Shown here one piece after another: positions 52,876 to 64,000 of a stretch of DNA of 64,000 nt (positions within the stretch are counted from its first letter, which is position 1; every line of letters starts with the position of its first letter). Position numbers and translations under genes: made by a program. The stretch covers positions 20,205,456 to 20,269,455 of the forward strand of contig NC_072464.1 of assembly GCF_027596085.1 (NCBI RefSeq), given 5' to 3'. The notes under the pieces are model-generated. The model was not told the origin of the DNA, did no database searches, and was given only the letters and a program-made list of their open reading frames with translations. Source of the stretch: Anoplopoma fimbria (Eukaryota > Chordata > Actinopteri > Perciformes > Anoplopomatidae).

Positions 52876-53370
52876 GCAGGAAGTCTGTGTTTACAAAAGA
52901 CAGCTCAGATAAGAATTAATATTTACTTTCACCTTTGTTTTCTTTGTTTAAAATGACTGGAATGAATCCTCTTTACAACCGCATTGTCTAAAATGTTGTG
53001 TTGAAGGATCCTCAGATCTCAGAAATACAGTTGGTTTGTGTGAAGCAATATCATAATATATATAAAAGATGACGAAAAATGAACTTCACTGGTTCATATG
53101 ACTCTGACTCCACACAGAGAAAAATAATATACAGACAGGGACATTTATTTTATGAGCAGGGACTCTGGTGGAAGGATTTGTGCAACAGCTCCTTCTACAC
53201 AATTACAAGTCTGGTACACTGGTGCAAAAGTAGCAGAACACAAATAGATTTACTCAAGTTGCCAACTGCACTTACCAGTATTAAGCCTATACGACAGTTT
53301 TAAAGTACTTTATTGAGTATTCCACTCTTATGTTAGGCTACTTCACGATGATACTGTTTTATTCCACTCT
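52876..53370 (+). repeat. Segments X copy 2 and Y copy 3, joined
   Basis: X (52876-53079) and Y (from 53083) lie 1397 bp after their previous copies. Y copy 3 continues past TTAAGCCTATACGACAG without an inserted (TACAT)n repeat, then into unique DNA near 53370. Confidence 0.88.
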
Positions 53371-53614
53371 ATTTATTTGACAGAAGTTGTAGGCAAAGTT
53401 ACTTGTTACAATTCAGATTGAGATTTAACATAAAAACACATGATACATATATTAATACATTGTTAAACTATTGTTCCAAATGACTTTTTGCGCCATGCAA
53501 AAAAAACACAGTTCCACCAAAGAGACATTCTCCTTCTAAACTTTTCATTTAAACATTTGATCAAGCTGCACACAGGTACTATTGTCCAATATTTGACTAA
53601 AATAAATAAAGAGC

Positions 53615-53712
53615 ATCAGCATGTTACTTTTACTTGTAATGGAGTATTTTTATATAAATGTATTGGTTAATTTTACGCAGGAAAAGAATCCTAATACTTC
53701 TTACGTCATTGG
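53615..53712 (-). repeat. Fragment of the same teleost repeat as 690-1075, reverse
   Basis: TTACTTGTAATGGAGTATTT and AATCCTAATACTTCTTACGT are the reversed start of that family. Confidence 0.55.
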
Positions 53713-54659
53713 CTGCACAGTTTGTGTTTAATAACAATATGTAATTACTAGTATGATTAAAACAATTAAAATATCCTAGGCCATCATAGGTAGAAAACAA
53801 TATAGTATATGTACTCAAGTGCACTTTGTGTACTCTACTTGAGTTATTCTATTTTAAGCTATTTAATATTTTTGTTTAGATTGAATATTTACATATCGAA
53901 CAAACATATTTATATAATTACTCGTCATTTTGCAGATTATGATTTTACACAATATGATAAAGCTGACATGCTGTTATGACTATAAAATACACACGTTGAA
54001 TCACAAACAATAGGTCTTCACTAGAGAATGTGTTTGTTTTATAAAAACACAGCAGCTCTTTAATGTTTTATGCAATCCCCTTTTACAATAACTCAACAAC
54101 CACCTGTGTAGCCCATTATTCTAGAGGAGTTAGGGGTCATGGAAATGTCACCATGTATGATTGTTATAAGCTACACAATGGGCATGAGCAGACCTATTAT
54201 GTTAAGCATTGAATGGAAAATATTGTCAAATTAATGTTCACAGAATTTAATGGAAGTCTGGCCTTAAAAACAAGTTGAAATAAGTGGAGGCTTGTGAATG
54301 ACTGAGGTTCAATAAAGTGTCTGACAGAATAATTCATGATCTGCAGTCGAAAGTTCAGAGACAGAAGATCAAACTATGATTCAAACTCTGCAGGGACGCA
54401 GTTAAGTTACTTCTTCCCTCCATGAAGTGGGTAGAAATTTTCCTAATCTAAATTAGACATAAATTGTCTGTTATTATCTGCTGGATTGCAACATTCTTTT
54501 TTTTATCTCTTTTGCTGGATTATTTTATACTGTCTTTTAATGAGTAGTAGCATGTCAAATTAGGTTACATTATTTGTTCCTACAAGCAAATAATTATTGA
54601 TTAATAAAAGAATAATAACTGCTGTTTTTTCGAAGTACAGACACAATGTACTTTGAGTT

Positions 54660-54815
54660 AGCTCCACCATGGGAAATGATATTTTTGATTTGGTTTGTTG
54701 GTTTGTTTGTCTTTTTATGTGCACTATTACAGAATAACTACTGGCCTGATTTTCATATAACTTGGTGGAAGGGTGAAGCACGGGCCAAAGAAAAAGCCTT
54801 TACATCGCTCTCCTA
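54660..54815 (-). repeat. Reverse relative of the 8.6-kb repeat
   Basis: CTCCACCATGGG, TTGGTTTGTTGGTTTGTTTG, CAGAATAACTACTGGCCTGA and AACTTGGTGGAAGGGTGAAG follow the reversed order of that family. Confidence 0.6.
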
Positions 54816-55239
54816 GTGGCCTTCATGATACTGTTGTGTCTGAACAAAAAGCCCCATGAGCAGCTCTTAAAGGCTATAATGTCCATTACATCCCACAATA
54901 TAAACATGTTACTGCACAAATACTACAACAGACAGAACATGTCTTTGCTTTGGATTTCAGGATTTTTTTTTCTGATTCCACCTTCGTCTCGTCAACTCAA
55001 AAAACACCACTCGACATGACCATCCAACAAGCTTAAGGGGACGTTCGCATGTTGCGTCTTAAGGCCCTTGGAAAACGCCAGCCATGCTGCTTTCCTCCTT
55101 CAAGGTGCCTGAACTAAAATGATTAACTTCTACATATATTTCATAGGACTGATATTTACAGAAGAAAGACAAGATATCTGCTTGCTCTGATTGGTTGTTC
55201 CTCGTTACATGACATTCAGTCTATGGAGGACAAAAAATG

Positions 55240-55350
55240 ACATAAATATAAATAAATGCATAAATAATTGTTTCAATAAATACAGGAATAAATAAATAAA
55301 TACTTAAATAAATGTTTGAATACATACATGAATAAATAAATAAATAAATA
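55240..55350. repeat. (AAAT)n-rich tract
   Basis: Imperfect AAATAAAT units with ATACATGAATA interruptions. Confidence 0.8.
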
Positions 55351-55744
55351 ATCGTGCTGTACTGTTCCAGAAGTTGAACTATTTCTTATGTCAGGGTGCA
55401 GTTGTTGCACCCTGAAAAACTGGCGCTTTGGGAAGATTGCCACCTCTCATGCATCTACATGGCAACAGCGTAAATGAGGATGCAAAAAATGCAGCATGTG
55501 AATGACCCGTAAGAATTTACATCCATGCTATCAACTTGATGGAACTGTACCAAGGTACGGCAGTGCTTTGAGCTTAATTCTAACATCAGCGCGTTAAAGT
55601 GACTGAGCTCAGTGAGACACCACTGAAGCTGGTTAGTTAAGCAACCCTTGACTCTGCCTTGTGTTGTCTTTGGTGAAGGAACGATGGATGGGAGGCCTGC
55701 GTCTATTTCTGTGCAGCCTTTGATTGTCTGGTTGGGAACAAAAT

Positions 55745-55845
55745 ATATATTCCATCCAAAGGTGGTTGAGATATTTCAGTCTGGACCAAAGTGATGACAA
55801 ACCAACATTGCTTTCCTTCGAGCCAGGCCACTAGCATGGCTAAAA
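55745..55845 (+). repeat. Dispersed teleost repeat, 3' part
   Basis: TTGAGATATTTCAGTCTGGA, AACCAACATTGCTTTCC and CACTAGCATGGCTAAAAAC are the usual end of this family. Confidence 0.65.
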
Positions 55846-56756
55846 ACAAAAGAGAAAATAGAATCTGAGTGATTGATTTGCTTATGAATCGTCATTATCA
55901 AGCCTTTCATTCACTGTGATGAATGGCACGATGGCGATATAGGAATTGATCGACTCTGAGCCTTCTGTCGGCAATAAATCTGAGTCTGGGTTCATATCTG
56001 ACACACAAACAGGCTGCCACCGCACATCCATGCAACCAGATTAAATTACACTCACGATACAGAGCAGACAGCTAATAAAGCCTTCACTGTATAATCACTC
56101 AGAACACGTAACAAGTTAGTTTATGTTCCAAAGCCTTCAAGCTTCCTACTCCACAAACCCAGTTCAGTGGAAGCCATCGACTTGATAAAATGCTTGGTTT
56201 TTTCTATATAAAACAGAGACGTGCTGTGTAATATTAAGGCTCGCAGGCAGATTGAATACAGATTGCAAATGCATCAAATTCACGTGGTTTCAAAATATAC
56301 GTGTTTGCACGTATGGAACAAATGAAGCCATTATTGCAGAATATTAAAGCATGTGATGTTGATCCTGTGAAACCTCGTCTTTGGGCAAATGTACTGATGG
56401 CTTCTGGGTAGACTGAGTGTCTGTGTGAACGATAGGCTGACTGTGTGCACATCTGACTTCACAGACAAAAACTTATAGAAGCAAGACTAGAGGAGTAGTT
56501 TCTTGTTTTTCGAAGAGGACGTTGTTTTGAGATTTATATTGAACTTTTTAGTTGGAAACCTGAATATTCAGGCTATATTTGATAGCTGAAAGTTACAGTG
56601 GAAATGTAAGGCACAAAGCATAACAACTTGTATTTTTGTTGTACTATATTTTTGGTAAATCCTGCTTTTAGCAGCATGGTCACTTAAAATGATTTGCCTC
56701 TCTGATTTTTCCTCCAGTGACAAAATAAGGCTAAACTTTCCTTTCTTACTGTACAT

Positions 56757-56904
56757 AAGTTGAGAACCAAAATGCTTACGTTGAAACCAGCTCAGTCAGA
56801 GGAGGAAACAGGATTAAAGTTACATTTATAAATTAATGACTAGTACTTTTAATTTAAGAACATGTGACATTTGCAGGCAACGTAAGCATTTTGGTTCTCA
56901 ACTT
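56757..56904. mobile_element. 148-bp inverted-repeat element (possible small MITE)
   Basis: A perfect 27-bp inverted repeat: 56757-56783 (AAGTTGAGAACCAAAATGCT...) and 56878-56904, around a 94-bp unique spacer. No clear target duplication. Only one copy in the window. Confidence 0.7.
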
Positions 56905-58149
56905 TTTTTGTTGTTGGTTTTGTGGTGGTCACTTAATAATAACCCTAGTTTCAGAATCTTTAGCTACAAGCCTCACTGTCTAATCTCCAGTTTAACCAAA
57001 CAAGAATTTGTTATTTGCAGTAGTTTGATTTTTTTCCTTTCCATAAAGACCCGCCCTACTCTGCCTCTGATTGTCTTCCCCAATCAACATCAATTAAATA
57101 TCTCTGTAATAAACTGTTCAACAATCTAAATCTTTCCAGAACCGTAAATGCTCTGAAAGAGGATTTGTACAATTGTGTGTAAGTATATGGAAACACAATG
57201 TCCTCCCCTAAACTATGTGGGGCTGTGGCTACACTTGTTAACAGGATGATACCAGTGTTATCTTTTAAAAGAAAAATGAAATGAGAATGAATGAAAGTGA
57301 GCAGAGTCGGTGAGAACATTCTGTAATCCACAGTGTTTCTCTGACGGTAGAAACACTAGACTATGCTAATCACCATGAGCAGACGAACCAGCGTTTAACC
57401 CAGTTAAGCATACTAAAGCATGATTCAGCCTCAGTCTGCAGGGGATGTCAGTTCCAGCTGTTCCTCTGAAAGAAATGCTGGAAGTAGCCAAACAAAGGAG
57501 GGAAAACCAACCTCTGAGCGGCTATTGACACTTTGTTTTCCTCAGCTTCCCACTATAGTTACATTTTCTCAGGAGAAGTTGAAATCTGTCCACCTTTTTC
57601 CAAAGGTGTCACCAGTACAGAGTGTTAAAAGACTTTTCTTCATATCAAAAACTATTCTAATACACATTTACTGTGAGGTCTGTGTATCTCAGTGTTCAGC
57701 TGGGAAGTGTTGTTTGTGTATGATGGATGGGTGTGGAAGTGTTTGCCTTGTGACTTGACATCCCACATTCACATCCTGTCTCAATATAATAGTCTGCGTT
57801 GACAGTTTACACTGTAACCATGACTACCATCTTCCACATAACTTACTCAAATTGGCACAGCTGCCTTAAACGATTACCAGAGTGTCTGCAAGTGTCAGCT
57901 CTTTGGCTCTTTTCTTAGTTCCAGGCAGCTGTTGGTTTCAACAGAGACTTGGAAACTTGCTTGAGTTTTGTAAAAAAAAAATGATTAAAGTCTGCTTCTT
58001 TTATGGTTATGTTATTGTGTAAGTTTGGTGTGTTAGCATTTTGACATTTGCTTATCAGCAGTAAACACAGAAATGTAATTAGTCCTGCAGGTGTTTGGTT
58101 ATAAACCAAAGTTTTGGACAAATTAAAACGCATTTAAATTAGAATAATC

Positions 58150-58360
58150 TGAGTATCATCAAAGTTATTACAATTCATCCCGAGGGGACCAAATTTCACG
58201 GCTGCTGATCTAAACGTTGTTGGGATATTTCATGACACAAATGACAACCTTGGATCACCAAAGTCATTAGGATTCATCCTCTGGGATCATGAATGAACAT
58301 TTCCCAGCTCTCCGTCCAATAGTAATAGAGATATTTCAGTCTGGACTAAATAACTAAACC
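58150..58360 (+). repeat. Dispersed teleost repeat, longest copy
   Basis: Two tandem-like passes of CAAAGTTATTACAATTCATCC / CAAAGTCATTAGGATTCATC, then GAGATATTTCAGTCTGGAC. The best-preserved example of the family in the window. Confidence 0.7.
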
Positions 58361-61300
58361 AAATGGCTGATAGAAAATGTTTTGCTATCAAATTTATACT
58401 ATCACATGAACATAATTTATAGGAGATATGGCTGGTATCTGGGTGTGGCACGATGCTTTTTCAGTAACACAGAAGTGTGAAATACAGTGACTATGAAATT
58501 TAATCTCAATAACATACATGGCAGTATTCTGGGGCAGAGACCTGCAGGGACATGAAGCAAGAACAGGAACTACTTCAACACTCTTTGAAAACTTTTGTTT
58601 TTATCTCAGGAACATTTCTGTATTTTCCCCCTGAAGTATTTTGCTTGTGTTTCCCCTGCAGCAACAACACTTCCACCCCAAATCCTTCAAAATAGAAAGT
58701 ACTATCACCACAAATGTTAACAATATACAAAAAGGTAAATTCAGAAGAACAAAAGCTGCAGTAATTAGACTCCAAAATACTCTTGTTAATTTCCTTTCAG
58801 AGCACTGTGGATTTCAAACGTTGTCAATACAAGTGAAGGGAAATCATTTTGCTTCTGGCTTATTGTCCCCTCAGACTGTCAGAACAGTTCACAGAACATT
58901 GAATAAAGTTAAAAAGAGTCTTAAATGGACACACTTCCCATTAGTTTGAATTTACTTCATGACAGTTAATTTCCATTGAATTTAATTTAATTTGTGTCCA
59001 TGCCTTAGTCACCTGTTAACCAGGGGCGGAGGACATTTGGTACCTATTTTTGTTATATTATGCTGGAGTATGTAATTGTTTTCAATAAGAGTAAACTGTT
59101 TGGCAAGCTGCTTTTGCATTGCTGAACGCCTAGTGTTTTTCCCCTCTCTAACACCTGAAAAATGTAGGGATTCGCTGCGGCAGCCAACTCAAGAATCAAT
59201 CTGCTGAAGCACCAAATCAGAAAACAATCCCACGTCTCTGTGTGAACAGATAAAGTGCAAAAATCCATATAAATAGAAATAACTTTTTTCCTCACTTAGT
59301 ACTCAATAACCTCATAATAACTTCAGGAGAGTAATACGTCCTGAACTAATCGTAACATATCAAAGCATGAGCTCAGAACCAAAAGGCAAACTACTGAAGC
59401 TGCAGGACAGCGTGCCAGTAAATATTCTGCTGGATCAAAGTGAGGATTGCGGAGTGGAAAAACTTTGACAGTAACCCCGCGGTTGGCACGCTGTGTAAAA
59501 ACTTTAATTGACACAGGACTCCACTGGAGAACTTCTCAAATGTGTCTGCATGAAAGGAAATCTGCTGAAAACAACTTAAAATATTTAACAAGCAATCCCT
59601 CAGCAATCAGTCGAGCTGTTGTTGGAAAGAGGAAATGTAAACACACTTTGAGTTTCCTCGTCGTTCACAGTTTGCTAAGCAGCCGGCAAAAAAAATATGT
59701 ATCATGGATATTTGGTTTCAAATCAACCAAACACTAATATCTTGAATTAAGCTCATTAAAGGCTCGAGCACAAGTTCAACACAGATTCCTCACAGACGAC
59801 ATCATGACTTTTCAAACCAGCATAGTCACCTGACAATTTCATTTCTGTACAATGAAACTGCATTGTCAATTACGTTTGGAGGGAAACATATTTTCCCCCT
59901 CATTACTTTATATTGACGAACAATAAATATGTTTCTAATCAAAGTCCACAGAGATCAATTTATAGGGAGGAGGTCGGGGTGGATGAATGGGTCAAACAAA
60001 CACAGGACTTTCACCGCTGTTTGTTTCTGCATCCGTAATCCCAAAGAAAATACATTTCCCTCAAAACGAAGTGCAGTTTATTTGTACAGAAAAACACAGT
60101 TTTGTAGGAGACAAGGTTGGGAAAACACAGGTGTAAATAATAGCATAAACAGTTACACTTCCATCCGTGTTGTTCGTAGCACCTCTGACAAGTCAAAATG
60201 TCTGAAGCAGGAAATGTCTGTAGCCTGTGTTGTTTGCAATCAAATGGAAATTATTTGATTGCAGATAAGTGAGAATCTCGCAGTTTGAACAGGGCACTAA
60301 CGGATTACTGGTCTAACACTAACACTGTCTGTGTTGACTGACAAATAACAGTGAGACATTAAAGATAATGGTCTGTTTTACAAAAGCGATTTGGGAGAGC
60401 TGCTTGCACACAGATTGCAAATGGTGGTTCCTGTTTCCTGATTGTCACTTACTGATACATTTTGGAGAATGTTAAATTGCATTGCGACAAAAGTTGACCT
60501 TTCTTCTAGACAACCTTGTATTTTAATGAACACAACCTTTTCATGGCATGACATTTTGATTTATCGTAGCAGATTAATAATAACTTGTAAGTCTACAGGT
60601 ACAAAACATGTTTCTTGCAGCTGAGTGAAATGTAGATATTATTGGTGATATCAGAAGCACCAATATCAAACTGTCTGCTGTGAGAAAAGGTCTCAGTGAC
60701 AGCAATTTCAAAAAGATAGAATCATTAGAGTCTGGAGTTTTCCCTGCAGTCATGACAGACCTCAAGTCATGCTCCAGATCGTCTCTGCTGTTTTCCGTGC
60801 GCTCTGGTGAAGCATGTTGTACAAAATGATGAGATGAGAGTTTCCACCACGTTGGATTGTCTCTAAAAGGTCAGCGTTCACACGACATCGTCTCTGTTGT
60901 CAGATTTCATCACTCAGGCGTAAAATTACAACCTCCCATTATTATGATAATTATGATTACACGCTTTTCAAAGGTCCGGCCGTGTCGTTGTCTCAGCACA
61001 GCTCTGTTGACGTGATGTTGGCATCAGCTGAGTGTTCTGTTGCTTTAAAGATTCCCGTGGCTTTAAAAAAAGAAAAGAAAAAGGCCTTCACCACTACTGT
61101 AATATATGAGAAATGCTAATTATGAATGCACATGCAGCTGCCAAGTGGTTGTGAAAGTCAGAGATAAGGGCGAGAACTCAATATTTTAAAAACACTGATA
61201 AAGGCTCTGAAAGACGGTGAAATCATCCCGACTCAAAGGCAGATCAGTCTTAACCTTCAGTTTATGTTCGGGACGGAAACAAACACATATAAAATGTTCT

Positions 61301-62954
61301 TTTCTCCTGTTTGGGGGCTGATACTGCACAAATATCCATTTTAAATGGAACACTGAGCACAAGACACCTGTTATATCTCTGTGCTCTTGCTTAACACACA
61401 TTAGGGCCTCAGGCAAGAAGCACTCGTACCAACAAATTTGCTCTCAAGTGGCAAGTACGAGAAAATTTGAATCCTGTACAACGAAACTGCAATGTAAAAT
61501 ATGTTTTGAGGTAAATGCATTTTGATATGGATTACATTTAGTGTAAGAAATAAGTTTCACTCTGCAGAGACTTGAGTAGGGAGGGTGTCAGGGTGGGGGA
61601 CGGATGGATGTCCTGTGTGAAACAAGAATGCTGTCTAAACATAACCAAGTTCTTTTGTTGCCGAATCCCAACCAAGTTTACAATGTCTGTTGCAGGAAAT
61701 ATATATAATCTGCATTGATAGCAATACAATGATATTTTGATTTTGATAATAGTCTCTTTCCACAAGGGAAGGAAATAATCATAGTGCCTTAATCTGATTC
61801 AATTTGGAGTTTAAATAAGATATAGAGATCAACTAAATATATAAATATATGACTAAAATAGACTTCATAATAAAAGTCTGTTCTGTTGGTTCCTCTGATA
61901 CTCATGTCACTGTTAAATTAAGTAATTTGCAGATTTATGAAAGCAGGACTTGACACAGTGTGAAATTCTAATTTATACTCTTCTGGTGTATTTTCTTCTT
62001 AATCAACAATAATCAAATCTCTCAAACGAACATCTCCATGTGAACAGGTGTCGTTCATCAAGCTGAAACGAGCACATTTACTTCACTTTTATGCCTTTAA
62101 GAGAGTTTGGTGAATCTGACTTGAACACTTGTGAGTAAAAGAAGTTCAGGGAAAGGATATAGATGTTAGATGATTCTTTATATATTTGATTATTTGATTT
62201 ATTTTCTTTCGAGGTCAGAGCTCTTGTTTGTCACAAAGCATTCCTTTCTTCAAGGGCAATTACAATAGAAGCTGCTCCTCTGAGGATGCAGTACAATTAT
62301 TTACAATCCTTTCTCTCACATTCTCCTCTTTGAAGTCTTCCAATGACGCATTTTTTCCAAATTTTCCCACTTGTTCTCAACTCATACATACAACATGAAC
62401 TCACCTCTGCTGTGGCTTATCAAACATGCTGCTTCGCTCCTCAACGAAGTGATTGATATTCTCTTCTCATCATCAGACAGTAGACAGAAAACACCCACTG
62501 CTTTACAAACCAACAGCCACCTGAAAAGGAAGCAGCCATTTCTCCTGCTTGTCATCCAGTTCAAGTCATCATCTTTCTGCAGTGGCAGCACATTAAGAGC
62601 TCCTCACAGGAAGCAGGAGGATTTGTTATTCTGTTTTCATATTTGTCGAAAGATACAGCACACAACATCTAGTTTACCCCTTTGTTTTGCTTTCCACTTA
62701 AGTAGCTTTTAGGTTAAAACATTTTATTTTAAGTTGGTCTGACAGAATCATGCATCAACTTGTTCCTCTTCACTGATTCAATGTTAAAAATAATTAAATT
62801 AAAAATAAATAATCTAGATGCATTTTAGATGCATTTACCCAAAATGCAACCCGACTAATTTGGTATTTCAGTCTCAAGAAACAAATGTTGGCATTGTACA
62901 TTTCTCAAACCACACTAAAAGTTTATTATTTAATTATCAGTGTTTCTGCATAAA

Positions 62955-63415
62955 CTGTATATAAGAAGTGGACTTATTTGGTGTGATGTCACCCATCGGT
63001 TATCGGACAGCGATTTTGAAGCCTCGAGTTTGGCATTTTGGCCGTCGCCATCTTGTTTTTTTTGCAACCAGTGAAAGTGACCATATTGGGTCATAATATA
63101 TAATTATTAAAAGGTTGCCCCGCACTAAAGCATACTTTGATTTACTACCTATTTTACTCTAAATGGTCCATAATTTACTAAATGAACATCATGCTGTATT
63201 GAAGAAGATTTGAAACTAGCGATACAGACCATAAACTCATGTTTACAATGTTTACTGAGGGAATAAATCAAGTTAGAAAAATGGTCATTTACTCATAGAC
63301 TTCCTTACAATCAGACTTATTGTTTAAACCAGAGGAGTCATCCCCTGATGGCCATTAGAGAGAATGCAAATTTAAGTCATTTCCACATTGGCTTCACTTT
63401 ACAGAACCGTCACTT
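62955..63415 (+). repeat. About 460-bp copy of a widespread teleost interspersed repeat
   Basis: GTGATGTCACCCATCGGTTA, GCCGTCGCCATCTTG, TTGAAGAAGATTTGAAACTA, CATAAACTCATGTTTACAAT, CAGAGGAGTCATCCCCTGA and CATTGGCTTCACTTTACAG appear in the order of a repeat seen across many fish loci. A weak partial relative may lie near 15235-15280. Confidence 0.7.
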
Positions 63416-64000
63416 GCATTTTAAATAAAGTTCTGTGACTTTGAACAATGTTTATTAGCAGGCGGCTGCTATATAAATTAAAGTGCAATAATCCAAAATA
63501 GGCAATCTATTGGTTTCTTTTACAGGCACACAATTTGTCAAATTTTCACGCTGAACAACCTTTTCTTCGGTACGACATTATGTTAAAAAACAAAAGTTAT
63601 GTTTACGCAACAAATCCCCTCCCGCCAACTATAAGTGGTATTATATATATTACATACTACATAACTTGCTCTGACCATTGCAAAGTGACGTAGATGTGTT
63701 TAATTTGTGTATCCACCATGAAAAGGATCCTAATTAACTTTACATGTCTGAAAATATACCATGGGGTACTACATTATAACTCATTCCTTATTAAACCAGA
63801 GGTGTTTTTTTACCAATATAATCCCATGTTAAGGACATGAAAACCTTTATTTCAGCTGTTTTTCATTTCCCTCAAGCCACTGCTATTTCCCCATCTTGCA
63901 ATCTAAAGGTTGGGAAGAAATTACATTTTCATATTTTAAAGCTTCTGTACGAGAATGGGGGAATGTATAAAAATGATAAAAAGCTTAAAACAAAAATCTA

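Larger units (their letters stand above)
53371..64000. other. Intergenic region upstream of the candidate sh3bp4 promoter
   Basis: No exon, RNA gene or long ORF supported on either strand. Apart from the listed repeats, 57.0-58.1, 58.4-62.9 and 63.4-64.0 kb show only unique AT-rich sequence. Confidence 0.6.

Noticed and set aside
53079..53303. Open frame of 74 codons in segment Y
   Set aside because: Shared only between Y copies, with no known domain and disrupted differently in each copy; part of a duplicated non-coding segment.

Overview
The window looks like nuclear DNA from a bony fish, most likely a spiny-rayed (percomorph) teleost. It is AT-rich and mostly non-coding, with long (CA)n microsatellites, spliceosomal introns with GT-AG borders, and many copies of short interspersed repeats that I recognise from teleost genomes. 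There are no operons, ribosome-binding sites, CRISPR arrays, phage genes or RNA genes that I can support.

There is one confident protein gene, sh3bp4 (SH3-domain binding protein 4), on the minus strand. Four coding exons can be placed with good splice sites and agreeing phases: 32982-32859 (N-terminus), 32014-29658 (785 codons plus two bases of a split codon), 17914-17726 and 17206-16982 (C-terminus and stop). Together they encode 964 residues with no frameshift, collinear with the vertebrate protein of about 963 residues. The exon that holds the start codon has an acceptor at 33077-33078. A good candidate for the upstream non-coding first exon and promoter lies at about 50755-50966, which would make the gene about 34 kb long. 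The 3' UTR probably ends near an AATAAA signal at 15990-15985.

Layout: 1-15.9 kb is intergenic DNA downstream of sh3bp4, with a Tc1-type MITE end, LINE-like tails, microsatellites, a TTAA-ended MITE and several unique, possibly conserved blocks. 15.9-33.1 kb holds the coding part of sh3bp4; its 11.7 kb intron carries four of the window's long (CA/GT)n arrays. 33.1-50.7 kb is probably intron 1 and contains a Tc1-type MITE, hairpins and CNE-like blocks. 50.97-53.4 kb is a young, complex tandem duplication with nested and palindromic copies of a (TACAT)n-ended interspersed repeat, directly upstream of the candidate promoter. 53.4-64 kb is intergenic with more interspersed repeats and a perfect 27-bp inverted repeat.

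sh3bp4 is an endocytic adaptor and a negative regulator of Rag GTPase-mTORC1 signalling in mammals. I see no second gene that would work with it here, and no evidence of a new multi-gene system. The most interesting points are the inferred promoter with a 16-codon upstream ORF that spans the first splice junction, and the duplication that has copied the flanks of that promoter region but not the promoter itself.
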